Shown: one piece after another, positions 1-11,217 of the stretch
Position numbering within the stretch: position 1 is the first letter of the stretch
Layout: every line of letters begins with the position of its first letter
Translations under genes and position numbers: made by a program
Source: Paramyrothecium sp. XJ0827
Lineage: Eukaryota; Ascomycota; Sordariomycetes; Hypocreales; Stachybotryaceae
NCBI GenBank assembly: GCA_020881915.1
Contig: JAJFPB010000008.1
Span: 3,162,001 to 3,226,000 of the forward strand
Length of the DNA stretch: 64,000 nucleotides
Direction: 5' to 3'
The notes under the pieces: generated by a model
What the model was told of the DNA's origin: nothing
Seen by the model: only the letters and a program-made list of their open reading frames with translations
Databases searched by the model: none

Positions 1-450
1 GTTGATATGTTCAAGGCCCTCAGCGACAAGGACACAGCCGACATGCCACAGAGATATGCTCTGTCGAAACTCATGATCCACCAATGCGCCCACGAGCTCG
101 CTCGCTGCGTCTCTGATGGACAGAGTGACGGGACCCAGCAAGTCATAATCAACCACGTGAATCCTGGATGGTGCGTGACAAGCTTGACTCGCAATAAGCC
201 CGAGTATCCGTTTCCCATACGCCTGATCTTTAAGTTGATTGGTTGGACAGCTGAGGAGGGCAGCCGTGCGGTGGTCTACGCTGCGCTTGCAGGGAATGAA
301 ACTCATGGGCATTATATTTCCGAATCTCAGGTCAAAAAGGAATCGCAATTTATGCGAAGTGCAAAGGGTTGGGAAATTCAACGAAGGGTATGGGATTCTC
401 TGCTAAACAGGATTGCAATGGCAGATCCTCTAGCAACATCTTATATTTAG
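1..450 (+). CDS. short-chain dehydrogenase/reductase, 3' part only
   Basis: The frame is open from the left edge and stops at 448-450, so the Rossmann glycine motif lies outside the window. The YALSK stretch near the start fits the SDR catalytic Tyr-x-x-x-Lys. It is followed by a helix and by NHVNPGW, the usual beta-strand plus PG turn after the active site. The substrate cannot be told; many fungal SDRs of this type work on secondary metabolites or lipids. It is convergent with the Zn2Cys6 regulator that ends at 479, about 30 bp away. The ATG at 7 is internal, not the true start. Confidence 0.8.
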   Translation, partial: VDMFKALSDKDTADMPQRYALSKLMIHQCAHELARCVSDGQSDGTQQVIINHVNPGWCVTSLTRNKPEYPFPIRLIFKLIGWTAEEGSRAVVYAALAGNETHGHYISESQVKKESQFMRSAKGWEIQRRVWDSLLNRIAMADPLATSYI

Positions 451-478
451 AAATGCAATCGATCCCCGAAAGGCAAAT

Positions 479-2589
479 CTAGATAGTGTTGTTGTGAGCG
501 TACGGGTTCATATGATCCGAAAAGTACATATCCTGAACAGTGTTCTCCCAGCTATCCCAGGGTGTTGGATAATCGGCGTCTAAATCTCCATCAAACTGAT
601 AGGGAATAGGCATCTCGCTCATGACAATCTGGTCCAAGGAAGTAGCCAAGTCCAAACTGCCTGGTGTGGATCCCACAGCGTCGTGCTTCGTTATCTCCGG
701 CGCTGAAGCTGACGTCCCGGGCTTGGGACCAAGCATAACTTGCATGGAATCAGCCTTCGCCTGCTCCCTCTGCTCCGCCATCTTGAAGAGCCTCGCCATT
801 GGCTTCCAAATTCTCCCTGACTTACCATCCGCTACCTCACCCGCAAATTTTCCAAAAGCTTCGACAGCAATCGGGAAGAAGTCGTCAAACTCTGGACCTG
901 GAGGCCGTGCGCACAACTCTGCAAGCACCACTGCGAGTGCGTGCCACTTTGGCCAGCTTTTCCAGTTCCATTGAACTAGTTCAGGCTCCTTTGGTGCCAT
1001 ATGAACCTGGAGGACACTTGCCGCAACCTCCAGTACTCTGAAGCCGTCCTCTGGAACTTTCTCGCGTACTTGGCGATACGGCGGACGGCGTAATAGCAAG
1101 TGCATTGATACTGCGATCTGCCGAGCTGCGATTTTCAATAGCCTCAGAATGGGAGCATCTGTTTCCCGGATTTGAGAATACTTTTCTTGGGTGAGCCGCT
1201 CAAAGTTTTGGACCAGGGCGAGTCCGGCGCTCCAATCCACCTGGGCATTGCATGACATGGCGATGATGTTGCGATGCAGGACAACTGACTCATACAAAAT
1301 TTCTGAAAACGCCATATCCAGAGGTACGGGGGATGGGACGATAGAGGTGCACCGAGGCCAGATATCGGTGTCGTTGACGATACAGGGTCGTTGCGAAAAT
1401 TGCGCTCCTGACATTATAGGCAGGGTGCCGCGATCTAAAGAAGAGTAGCTATCGAGAAGGCCTATTGCGAACAACAGGCGCCTCCTAATCTCCAAGTCAA
1501 AAGGTGAGAACTCGCCGGGGTCTTCGTCGCCGAGCCGCAGAGCATCGGCGGTTCTGACTGCCAGCGCTACCAACGACCAGCTTGATGCCCCGGTGTCACA
1601 AGTTCGGAGTCCCATCTACGAGGATTGTTAATGGCAAGGGTAAAAAGAAGACACCTGGGTGTTGCACGTACAAGGTAGATAACGAATGCCTGAAGGACAA
1701 CTATAGATGGCTGGCAAATGAATCCGGCTCTTCTAAGCAGTTCCTCCGTGGCCTGACGGTAGCCGCGAAGCAGACTGGGTCGAGAGCTCAGAAACATGTG
1801 CTCCGATTCTGCATCAGTGATGGTACAGATAGCCATAAAATAGATTGCGTGCCGGAGGCAGTAGATTGCGACCTGCGAACCGACATCGTGCTGTTGATTA
1901 AATGAATCCTCCAGATCTGGGAGAGCTGTCGGCCAGTGCAGGACCTTGTATATACAACCTACGCGCTGGACGTATAGGTCCAGCAGGGCATCGTGCATTT
2001 TCTTGGAAGGATAAGTATGAAGATATGATGGTTCGTGTCCGAAAAATATCCCCTCTGGGCCGAGGTGTATGTCCGACGCCTCAAGTGGTGTGGCATTGGG
2101 CTCGTCAGCATCCTCATCCTCGGCTTGCAAGATACCGCGTAATCCTTTGACCTTGAGCCGCTCAGCTTTTGTGATTGTTACGCCTACTTGAAGGGTTCAC
2201 CTTACTTCCTCATTCAGCGACTTCCAGAAGTCATGAGCCACGACATTGGTTGACGTCACTTCTGGTGGACTCAAGGGTGTTGACTGGGTTGCCGGGGGCT
2301 GGGAAGCTAACTATCTCGATTGTATTAGCGAGGAAGGCATATGCATCAATCAATCACGACTCACCCCTATTCGGTGGGTCTTAAGAAGATTCTCTAGGCG
2401 GGCGACGCGTAGCTCTAGTTGAGGAGGCTCAGCAGACTTTTTCCCACTGCGCCCTCGTGGGAGCCTAAGGCGCTGGACAGCATTGCAGTCGAGACCAGCA
2501 TCTTGACAAGGCGAGCATGGCGAATTCTTGTCGCAGCGCCGTTTCCTCCGCTTGCATTCCTCACATCTAAGCCGCGGGACCGAGTTCAT
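479..2589 (-). CDS. Zn2Cys6 fungal transcription factor, three exons
   Basis: Exon 1 (2589..2365) starts at ATG and encodes a zinc cluster with Cys spacing 2-6-5-2-6 (CEECKRRKRRC ... CSPCQDAGLDC), followed by a basic linker and a short Leu-rich coiled segment. A GTGAGT donor at 2364 opens intron 1, whose acceptor near 2165-2190 is not certain. Exon 2 runs to 1672, intron 2 is 1671..1616 (GTACGT...TAG, 56 nt), and exon 3 runs to the stop at 479. The middle carries a fungal_trans-like regulatory domain (DLEIRRRLLFAIGLLDSYSS), and the acidic C-terminus may be an activation domain. The length, about 610 residues, is normal for the family. A nuclear DNA-binding regulator is expected; the neighbouring SDR is a possible target, by inference only. 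Confidence 0.8.
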
Positions 2590-3445
2590 CTAGCCGCTAA
2601 GTCCAGCAAATCGAGCCAGCTCACTCTCGAAACGAGTCATAAAGTCGGGTCGAAAGACACCCAGCCGTTCTATGGGGATTTTCTGCCAGTATTTGTTCTA
2701 TTATGTTGTATGGGTCAGTGTGGCCTTTAGGTCTACCTAATTTTTCAGAAGTGTCATGACCCGCGCTAATATAATGACTAAGCTCATGGACTAAAGATAC
2801 CTCACATCGGTTTTAATAATGCTTACGCTAATAACAATGCAAAGTTTGGCTCTCCCTGCGTTGGCGATGCTGCTGGCGATGCTGCTGGCGCTGGCGAGAG
2901 GAGTGACGACGGGAGTGACCCTCATCAAGCCGCCCGCGATAGAGCAGAGCTCGCTTTTGATATTCTCATCAATGACGGCCCCGGCAAGCTTGGTAGTCCT
3001 GAAAGACCGATCGATGTTGGACACTGGTGGAAATCTCTGAGGTCCTGAAAACAACCTTGGGGAAAAGAAAACGCTGAACTGGAGATAGCCTTTCACGGAA
3101 GAGACGCAAACTCTAAGGGAGCTGGAGGCTGGGGTTCAGGAATGTATGAGACACCTGTGTTGTCAAGACCCCAAAGGAACCTGACATAGCTATCTAGAAT
3201 AAGGTACCAAGTTGCAAACAAATGCAATAGAAGCACTAAAAAGCTCAGCCCAGTCCTTATCTACTGTGTCCACAGCATCTATGTCATCTATAGCCTTATT
3301 GTCGTGCGAGGTGCCTCTGTGTGTTGCGAAAAGTCTTTACAAAATAAATTTGCGGTGTTTGTAGGTTGCGCTTCCCGCCTAATGCTCCAATATTGGTCCT
3401 TCACAATCTAATGCCTTGGAGATGTGTGCACAGTGAGGTCTAGAG
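2590..3445. other. intergenic, no gene supported
   Basis: Short ORFs occur on both strands but none shows a recognisable domain or a credible splice pattern. Around 2855-2900 there is a small GCTGCTGGCGAT-type repeat that accounts for the Ala/Leu-rich ORFs there. Confidence 0.5.
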
Positions 3446-5446
3446 TCATCCACATTTCTGTCCGTACTGATGCGGTATCCTTCCTTGATTGCCGGAAACC
3501 CCCAACTGGGGCTTGGCGCCGACGTCAACGTGGAGATTCGACAGCAAACCACCCTTCACCGGGAGATCCGGCAAGGCTATCGCATCCCACGAGGGAGTAT
3601 CCTCACCATCGTAGACAAAGGCCCGTATCGTATCCATGATATCCAATGGATCTTCCTAGTTACTTTTAGCAGGAATGGCCATGTTGATGTCGAATTGCTC
3701 TGGTTGGTTTCGGTATGTACTTGAAAACATTCTGTCCGGGACCAGGATGCAATTTCTCGATGCCCCAAGATGAATTCAAGCTGAAGATCGCTACATAGAT
3801 GGACTCCCGAGGACCTTTGTTCGCGAATGATACTGTAATACGATCACCGGCCAAAGCGGCGTACCTTCCGAAAGCATCCGTTGTTAGATGTGTCGATTTT
3901 CCCCGTAGCTCGAACGAAAACCATTTGGATGGGAACGGGCTTCTTATCTCCTTGCGGAGGCTCACGATGTCTTGAAACCGCGCGACATAAACCGCGCGAC
4001 ATTGCGGAGGGCTTGGCCAAGTTTTCGACACCATTCTTTGTCGCCTGGGGAGATCGTGGGAAGCCTTGTGAGTCGTGCGTCATCCTCCTAAACCTCGAAA
4101 TTGTTGTGGCGTTCAATCGAGACAGTCCAGGTCTTACTGATAGCATTGTCTGAGTGCCATTGTAGCGTAGGAGCCAGTTTGAGTTCAATCCTCATCGAAT
4201 CCCTGATGGCCTCTCAATCAAGCCATCCCGGTACACAGAAGTCAACGTGAATGCCGGAATGAAGAGCTCATGTCCGAAGGACTGCGCGACTTCCCTCTTC
4301 GACGGTCGTCTCGACAGCATCGCAGGAGAGCAACTTGGCCGTAGACTCGAAGTCGAATACCTCCGTAACACGGGCTTGATGTGGAGAGATGTCCTGAGCC
4401 ATTACCACATCGCCATCCGCTGCGTAGATATCCTAAATAGCACCTTCAGTATCGCTCTGCGCCCTCCCCACGTCCAAATCCACGTACTTTCCACGTCTTC
4501 TCAAGACATGACATGCCGGTCTCTCAATGACCAACTCTGTGCCGAAGAACGCATAGTCACCGTCCCCATGTAGCACGGGCGTTTGGTTCAAGCTGGGTCT
4601 CATGCGACCAATATTGGTGGCGACGTGCTCTTTAACCCTTGCATAGGTTGGCGGCTGTGCCACGGGGCGTCTCCGTGATATATCGAGCATCCAAAATGTT
4701 AACATGCCGCTCTTGTCCCCCGACCCCCCAAACGTATCCTCGCCAGCAGTTTCGTCGACTTCACATGCGGTGAGAACGGTGCATCGCGTAGGATTCGACA
4801 GAAAAGAGCGCCTGATCGCAGCGTACCTGTGGCCCGATTGAGAGATGCTGTTGGCAGCGGAATCGGCATCTCGGTCACTTGGGAGGATGCTGTTGTCGAA
4901 CTTGCCTGGCAATGTCCGAATCGCGTAGCCAGCCGTCTTGCGCATGCCCCGTCCAGAGAAGCAGCTATCGAGAACCAGAGTCACTCGAAGCTTCTTGTTT
5001 TCCACCATATATTTGATCAACATTCCCAATCGGTACCCTTTAAGATTTGCACCGCCAATGGAAACGTCCGTAGGCGCCAATGCCATAACCGAAACATTAT
5101 CCCCTCCGCCTTGTGAAGCTCCGAGTTCGTCACGTCGGGTTCCACGTTCGGAATAGTGGATATACAGTAGGTCGCCTTCCTTGGCGACATCAGCTTTGCG
5201 CTGGAGTTCACGTACTATGTTGTTACCTGTCGGTAGGACGTGTTCGTCTTCCATGGGCTTGTCGCCGGCGCCAGAGGCGGTGAGCTTCGCGATGTTTCCG
5301 ATGCCAACACGGCGTAGGTACTCTTCAACGGCCAAGACATCCCGGACGCAGCCATTCAAGTGGGGGGATTCAATCGGCCTCTGCGTTTCTCAGAAATAGA
5401 AGTCGATGCCGATTAATAAGGCACATTTAGGAGCTGTGTATGCCAT
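3446..5446 (-). pseudogene. caspase/metacaspase-like protein, decayed
   Basis: An ATG at 5446 opens MAYTAPKCALLIGIDFYF, the usual first strand of a caspase-fold (peptidase C14) domain. It is cut by an in-frame TGA at 5392-5390, and the frame then continues to about 4433. The catalytic Cys motif is intact (LVLDSCFSGRG), but the His motif normally read as YSGHG is YSERG, so the catalytic His is Arg. After 4433 the C-terminal extension, whose style (VAIFSLNSSWGIEKL) is common in fungal caspase-domain proteins, is scattered over other minus-strand frames down to 3446. Stop, frameshifts and lost His agree on a dead gene. An alternative is a catalytically dead paralogue with unrecognised introns, but the TGA has no splice signals around it. 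Confidence 0.72.
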
Positions 5447-5510
5447 CGTCGTTGGGGGATGTTGGCTGGCTTTCAAATGCATCAGTCCAAGCTCCAACCA
5501 CTCCTACCCT

Positions 5511-5556
5511 CCCCCCCCCCCCCCCAAAAAAAAAAAAAAGAAAAGAAAAGAAAAGC
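5511..5556. repeat. poly-C/poly-A/GAAAA low-complexity tract
   Basis: Fifteen C are followed directly by fourteen A and then GAAAA units. It lies just upstream of the broken caspase-like gene. Homopolymer lengths here may be unreliable in the assembly. Confidence 0.9.
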
Positions 5557-5880
5557 GCACTCACTAGCCGTTAGCAATATGCAAGGACGAACTGACTAAA
5601 TGTGACTCTCGTCAAAAGATTGGGCAGACTGCAGTGGAATTCATAGAAGTGATTGCTTGGAAGTTAGAACGAGGCCCGTTCCAGTTACCAGAGAGGTGGG
5701 TCATTTAGGTTCTATTGAGGGCTGAAATATCGCTCCAATGGTTGAAAGCATATCCATTGCGTAAGGCGCGGCCAGAAAGGCGTCCATACCGAGCGTTATG
5801 GACACGAAGCACACCAGAGAAGAATTACATAATGTTCCGATCCGATGTCAGACAATTGCACCAAACATTAACCTAATGAG

Positions 5881-6000
5881 CACCAGCTACATATATGCCC
5901 GCCCCCCTGATCCTAACTCTGCACATCTGCCTTACATCTGGTTGCCTTCCTGCCCCCAGCTCCTCGCTCATTTTCTCCTTGTTCGCCTTGTTCGCCTTTC
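5881..6000 (+). repeat. diverged direct repeat, copy 1 (leader-like)
   Basis: This stretch shares CTACATATATG, CCCCCTGATCC, TCTGCACATCTGCCTT and CATCTGGTTGCCTTCCTG, in the same order and spacing, with 6314..6428. It contains a TATA-like element and CT-rich sequence typical of fungal core promoters and 5' leaders. A 39-codon ORF starts 94 bp downstream. Confidence 0.8.
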
Positions 6001-6093
6001 TAGCCATTGCGTCCTCCCTCGCATAATCACTACCCGGCCTGCACTTCTTCCAACTTTGCTCTTTCACCTTAGCATCTCCAAGTTCACCAAGTC

Positions 6094-6213
6094 ATGGCTA
6101 GCTCTTCGAAATCCCTAACACCTGTTCCTTTCTTGCTCGCGACTCTGACCTGCCTCCAGCCAGACGCAGTTATGAAAACAATCAGACCATACAGTACTGG
6201 CGCTGAACAATAA
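6094..6213 (+). CDS. possible 39-residue peptide ORF
   Basis: An ATG-to-TAA ORF follows the first copy of the duplicated leader. The predicted peptide begins MASSSKSLTPVPFLLATL and has a short hydrophobic core at residues 11-20 that could act as a weak signal sequence. No family is recognised. The only support is its position behind a promoter-like, duplicated segment, so it could be a chance ORF. Confidence 0.25.
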   Translation: MASSSKSLTPVPFLLATLTCLQPDAVMKTIRPYSTGAEQ

Positions 6214-6313
6214 CATAGACGTCAATGCTACTGCCCCCCGTTTGTTTGTGATCATCTCAGCTTCTCGGGGCATACCTAATTAGATGGCAATATCTGCCAT
6301 GCTACTATCCTTG

Positions 6314-6428
6314 CACGAGCTACATATATGACCATCCCCCTGATCCCAAATCTGCACATCTGCCTTGCATCTGGTTGCCTTCCTGTACCTTCCCAGCTCC
6401 TTCTCCTGTGGTTCGCCTTGTCCGCCTT
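6314..6428 (+). repeat. diverged direct repeat, copy 2 (leader-like)
   Basis: This is the second copy of the 5881..6000 segment, offset by about 430 bp, with scattered substitutions and small indels, including the ACATATATG TATA-like box. It precedes the 42-residue ORF at 6528. Confidence 0.8.
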
Positions 6429-6527
6429 TAACCCCTTCCAACTGTCTGGGTTGAATCTGGTCGCCTTATCCATACTGTCGATTCTCCTTCCTGCCACTGC
6501 CTTATTCATTCACCAGCCATTCCGTCC

Positions 6528-6656
6528 ATGATGGAACCAATCTCACAAATTTGGGTAGCGGTCTCTGTCGTCTTTGTTATTATTCTCATCTTCCAGTTTT
6601 TCTATCTCCATTATGCTGTGGAGATCCCATGGAGTAGCCTTCACAAAATCTTTTGA
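6528..6656 (+). CDS. possible 42-residue single-pass membrane peptide
   Basis: The ORF has tandem ATGs and reads MMEPISQIWV, then a strongly hydrophobic stretch (residues 9-26, rich in Val, Ile and Phe), then a short polar tail. It lies 100 bp after the second duplicated leader, matching the layout of the first. A second hydrophobic frame, 6574..6873, overlaps it and could be a downstream exon of a larger small membrane protein, but I found no clean donor/acceptor pair joining them. Confidence 0.3.
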   Translation: MMEPISQIWVAVSVVFVIILIFQFFYLHYAVEIPWSSLHKIF

Positions 6657-7529
6657 GATCGACCTACGACGACTCCATCTATATCTGCTCTGCTGTTTTG
6701 TGTTCCATACTATCGCTGGGATCACCCTCCTGACCGCAGCTATTGTGATATTGAGGACAAAGGATAATTACCGCACTGCGCGTACATGCACAATAGTCTC
6801 TCTTGTCATTCCACAGTGTGCTCTCATAGGGTTTCTTGTATGTCTAGAGGGGAATGGCTCGGGACTAGGCTAACAATTTACAGGTGTAATGGGTCTTGAA
6901 AGGATGGCGAGTGATACAAACAAACAATCACCGTACCCCGCTTGATGAGCCAAATGACGTTGAGAGCATCACAGTTGCCTTATCCCACAAGCCAGATTCT
7001 GAACTTGGTTCAGTGAGGCTAGAATCTACAATACTACTGTACAGGAAGTCACGTGACGCGGCTCGCATAGATGAAACAAGCCTCGTGGGTTGGTTACGAA
7101 GGGGAAATCACAAGATAGAGCCTCAATCAGGCGTAGCGCAGATTAAATCTCTTAAAAGAGTCCTAGAAGCGGGGTTAGAGAGGGGAACAACTTCAATAAA
7201 GCACAATTGCCTCAACGCGCGGTTCAGCACCACTCTAAATCAATCTGACTTAAGCTGATCGTCCCATACCAGCCGTATGGATTTATCGTCTGGGAATGCT
7301 TCGACATTCTTTTTATGGAGAAAGAATGGTGATGAACGAATAGAGAGGAGGGATTGATGGGAAGTCGACGCATTCCCAGAGGGCATACTAGAGTAGGGCA
7401 TACTAGAGTAGGGTTGTTCTTAGTCCAAATGCTGCCAACAGACTCAGAATTCCTCGGCACCAAGATCCATACGTCCTTTTGTGCGCAACATGTCGAAATC
7501 TAGTATTTCAATACAATTAAACAGACGAC
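6657..7529. other. intergenic, no gene supported
   Basis: ORFs here (for example 6896..7258) have no recognisable domain. A short direct repeat, AGTAGGGCATACTAG-like, occurs around 7382-7412. Confidence 0.45.
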
Positions 7530-8483
7530 TCAAGACAAGAACAAACTCTTGTTATGCTTTGCCCATTCCTCCAGCTGTGTTGGAGGCCTCCCCGTATATC
7601 TCTCAATATTTGCTGCGGACTCCTCAAAGAAAGGGGAATGATAAAAACCACCATCCCCCTCGGGAGTTGCTCTCGCCTTCAAGCCGCCGATCAGGTATCT
7701 CCCCCAGTCTTCAGGCATTTTCATCAAGAGAAACTGCAAGTACTCTTCTTCGCTGATGGGTGTTATCTCCAGGTCTTTGCCCAAAGCTGCCCCAATCACC
7801 TGGATCCCTTCTCGCACGGTTCGTAGTTGTGGACCGTACAGACGTATAGCATGGAAATCCCCATCTTTACCAACCAGGACTGTTGGTTTATCGACGAGAA
7901 TGCTCCCACAGACACTCCCGACGTCTCCGGGAGCAATCCAGTCTTGCTCGGCGTCAGGAAAGCCCAACTTGACGTGGCCCGCCTGGATCATTTTTTTATA
8001 CCACAGTGAATTGGTGTTGAAGAACGAAGGTCGTACCGCCACATAGCCATCCGACCCAAATGTCTCCTCAAGGCTGATTTCGATTTGTGCGTGAACCCAT
8101 TCGATAGCCGTCTCCGGTAAAGAGGACCTGGGGTCACCTCGAATGTTCGCACTGCTGAGGAAAACGACGTACTCAATCCCTGCCGATCTGAGGGCTTCTG
8201 CGCACGCCCTCATGTGGTCGGACGAACCAGGGGCCATATAGAGGAAAGCCCGTGTCGCTTTTGTCTGGGTGACGGCGGCATGAACCGTTTCGGGTCTCAA
8301 AAGATCTGCCTGCACCCTGGCGAAGCCGTTGGCTGACTCTTGCTCCAGCGTGATATCCGGAAGGGCCTTATTGAGAACTCGGACGGCCAGAAACACCTTT
8401 GCGCCACGCTCTCTGGCGGCGAGAGCAGTGGCAGCTCCCACTGTCCCGGTCGCCCCAAACACTATAACACTGAGTGAATCCAT
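7530..8483 (-). CDS. NmrA-like NAD(P)-binding oxidoreductase
   Basis: A single exon of 317 residues from the ATG at 8483; the frame stays open 93 bp further upstream, but this ATG directly precedes the first beta strand (MDSLSVIVFGATGTVG). GATGTVG is the NAD(P)-binding glycine motif, VQADLLRPE the end of the second Rossmann unit, and VFLSSANI the strand with the Ser that NmrA/HSCARG-type atypical SDRs keep. The length fits the family. Members are NAD(P)H sensors, quinone reductases or tailoring enzymes of secondary metabolism. It is divergently placed to the AflR-like regulator at 9198 with about 714 bp between, which suggests shared control (inference). Confidence 0.85.
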   Translation of the reverse strand: MDSLSVIVFGATGTVGAATALAARERGAKVFLAVRVLNKALPDITLEQESANGFARVQADLLRPETVHAAVTQTKATRAFLYMAPGSSDHMRACAEALRSAGIEYVVFLSSANIRGDPRSSLPETAIEWVHAQIEISLEETFGSDGYVAVRPSFFNTNSLWYKKMIQAGHVKLGFPDAEQDWIAPGDVGSVCGSILVDKPTVLVGKDGDFHAIRLYGPQLRTVREGIQVIGAALGKDLEITPISEEEYLQFLLMKMPEDWGRYLIGGLKARATPEGDGGFYHSPFFEESAANIERYTGRPPTQLEEWAKHNKSLFLS

Positions 8484-9197
8484 GACGGTAGATGTCGGGA
8501 CACCCGAGTACAGGTGTTTTCCTTGTGTGTGGCTGTTCGCCAAGAAGATTGGAGCTTCATGGAAGGCAGCGAACAAATTCTTATATAGCTTGAGATGTCA
8601 AACAAGACTCACCCACGAGATCACCTCTGCAATCGAGTTGATCAGACAGATACCGGACCATTGCGTCATTTGAAGGCTCGAGATGATATTACTCGTCTGC
8701 TTCTAAGACCACGGAGCTCTTAAAACGGGTTGCTTTAGGACTATGGGTCACACTCGGGCCTCAACCACCAACCACGGCGGTTCTATATTCCCGAGCACTT
8801 CCAAATCAGACTCGAAGGCTGATCAACCTTCACGTCGCCTCTGCAAATCGCCTAACCCAAGTCATCTCTACCGGACTTACCGGGTTGAAAAAGTCCGACC
8901 ATGTTGAAGCCGGCGGCACTTGTTTCAGAACTCGGCACCCGTCAAGTTCCATGAAGCACTCAATGCATAATTCATGCCCGATGTGGGGCGCTTAAAATGA
9001 CGTGCCATAACAATCTCGTCCGCTTAGAAATCTGGTAGGCCGATGATAACGTTATCTCACGCCAGCACCAGTGTGCGGCAATTCTTGCCATCCCGGCTAC
9101 ACCGGGTTGGCCACCGGCGTCCTATTGTCGGATACTGCTGTGAAAGGGAAAGCAGCGAGTCGTCCTTGCGATTGTTCTGACTCAATCGTGCCACAAT
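8484..9197. promoter_or_regulatory. divergent intergenic region with CGG half-sites
   Basis: This is the spacer between the oxidoreductase and the zinc-cluster regulator. It holds several CGG/CCG triplets, including an inverted CGG-N11-CCG pair at 8881..8897, the site type used by Gal4-class dimers. Which protein binds is unknown, and the pair could be chance. Confidence 0.35.
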
Positions 9198-10448
9198 ATG
9201 GGCGCAAGTGAGCAGATCCGAGAGCTTCGCCTCCGTACCGCGTGCGATCCATGCTCAACGGCCAAGGTGCGGTGCGATAAGAAGCATCCTACCTGCGGCC
9301 GTTGCCTGCAGAGCAAGTCGCCATGTTCTTACAGCGAGTCTCGCAAGAATGGGAGGCAGCCATGGCGGAGGAAACCTACGCATCTTCGGGCAACGCCCGC
9401 TGCGAACCCAGACACTGAAAATCAAGACCGAGCTTTGGCAATCTGGGCCCCTGCAACAACAGCTCCAGCCGCTACCAGCCAAAGTCCACGGAATTCTTTG
9501 ACTATCACGCCGTCAGCATCCTTCATGACCAATCAGGCTATAGCACCCTGGCTCGGCAACCACTATCACGGCGTTGGCGTCACTGCTGCTCCCCTGTCCA
9601 CGTGGCCATTCTACGAGGAGACTAGTACCAGCGCCATTACCGCTTCCTTAGAGACCTGGACTCTTCCCGACTTGCCGCAATCGTCTTCATCATCAGGGCA
9701 TGACCACTCGCCAGAATCCAAATCTGCTGGTGTTTTCCCATGCGCATCCAGACACGGTGGAGAGCCACGTCCTGCGGCGATAACCAGCAGCAGCCATGAT
9801 TGTGAGGCGCAGGCAATTTCTATCCTCCATTCTATGCAGCATGGCAAAGTGCAACAAGCTGCCATGCCTAGCTCAGGCGAGGAGATTCGCTATGCCAATC
9901 TCAATCTGACGCCTTTCTTCGATCGTGTCCTCACAACCAACAAAGCAGCGCTTAACGGTTGGCGCGAACTCATGAGGTGCTCTTGTGTCAATTGCCCTCA
10001 CCTGCTTACTCTTTACGTGTCTATTCTGGGCAAAATTCTCTTCTGGTACCGAATCGCCGCAACGCAGCCGGCTTCTCCTTCAGCAGACCCCGAAGTTGGT
10101 GACTGTACCGTCGATGATAGGTGGGATGCGGCTAATTCATCGCAGCCGGGGGGACCAGTCGTGAGTCGGTTCGCTGTTCGTTCAACCGAGATACAGATTG
10201 GGACGCTTGACCTGGACCTGGAAGACCAAGCGAGTTTACGTCGTGAGCTCCTCCTTGGCGACTTGCGTAGAGTGAGAAAGGCAATCGATGAGTTCCTAGA
10301 CACTGATCGTGCAAATATGAATAAAACTACAGATCAATCAATCAATCGAGCGGTGGAGTGGTCAATAACTGGTATTAGAAATGTTAAAGAGGACTTACAA
10401 GATCTGATACAAAAGACGGAGCTTGTTCAGCGGTGGTCGCACAAGTGA
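9198..10448 (+). CDS. AflR-like Zn2Cys6 regulator
   Basis: A single exon of 416 residues beginning MGASEQIRELRLRTACDPC. The zinc cluster spans residues 16-43 with Cys spacing 2-6-6-2-6, and the basic linker after it (SRKNGRQPWRRK) resembles that of AflR, the pathway regulator of aflatoxin/sterigmatocystin clusters, and its relatives. The middle is Ser/Pro/Thr-rich. The C-terminal half has the AflR-type helical domain, with the CSCVNCPHLLTLYVSILGKIL segment typical of these regulators. A role in switching on a local metabolite cluster is the family expectation, but no polyketide synthase or other backbone enzyme is visible in this window. Confidence 0.82.
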   Translation: MGASEQIRELRLRTACDPCSTAKVRCDKKHPTCGRCLQSKSPCSYSESRKNGRQPWRRKPTHLRATPAANPDTENQDRALAIWAPATTAPAATSQSPRNSLTITPSASFMTNQAIAPWLGNHYHGVGVTAAPLSTWPFYEETSTSAITASLETWTLPDLPQSSSSSGHDHSPESKSAGVFPCASRHGGEPRPAAITSSSHDCEAQAISILHSMQHGKVQQAAMPSSGEEIRYANLNLTPFFDRVLTTNKAALNGWRELMRCSCVNCPHLLTLYVSILGKILFWYRIAATQPASPSADPEVGDCTVDDRWDAANSSQPGGPVVSRFAVRSTEIQIGTLDLDLEDQASLRRELLLGDLRRVRKAIDEFLDTDRANMNKTTDQSINRAVEWSITGIRNVKEDLQDLIQKTELVQRWSHK

Positions 10449-11217
10449 ATCTAAATGGCATGAGGTTGTCTGTTTTTGTTCCTCCGGTTATCACCAGAAA
10501 CAAAGCAGCCATCGGAATGTACTTGCGAATCTACACTGGCTTCACGATGTCAAGCCTCTGAGGATCCTTTAGTGAATGGTGTGTCGTGCACCGTGGACTG
10601 CCGTGAATCTTAACATCCGCAACCTCATTGGGTTCAATAATTTACAAATATGAAACTCATAATATGGAGTAAAACCAATGCTTCTCAACCGACCTAAGCT
10701 GTGGAGAAACAGGGCATCTGCCGTTCCGGACGTGGACAGTGGCAGCGTTGCGGCTTTCGGCGGACGACCGGTAAACAAGCAACACCGCTATTGGCCAGTT
10801 ACAATCCGCTCATATAGATATGTGGACCCCGCGCCACTCATTTGGCTTGATTTGTGGGTATCGTGACGTGGGTAGCATCCATTCACACTACCTCGGGGCT
10901 TCGGTCCACACCCAGAACCAGAAATCTGCTTATTTGTGGCATATCTATGGCCCCCAATCTCGGGTACCTGGAACTCATCGCAAAGTAAGACGCAGAACTA
11001 AATTGCGGCATAAAAGGTGCCGCCAAAGACAGCTGTCTTTTCAAGCTGGTGACGATTTGCTTCAAGCCTAGTACGGCCTCACCGTGCTCAATCCACATCC
11101 CTTCGGCTGACCAGAGCAATTTCACATAACTGTCACAAGCTGCATCACCCTAGTTTTATCCGTATCTACCGTCACACAAAAGCATATCTCATAGCTACAA
11201 CTACAACTACTGTTGAT
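10449..11217. other. intergenic, no gene supported
   Basis: Only short overlapping frames without recognisable domains are present. The last 60 bp include an ACAACTACAACTAC repeat directly before the ATG at 11218. Confidence 0.5.
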
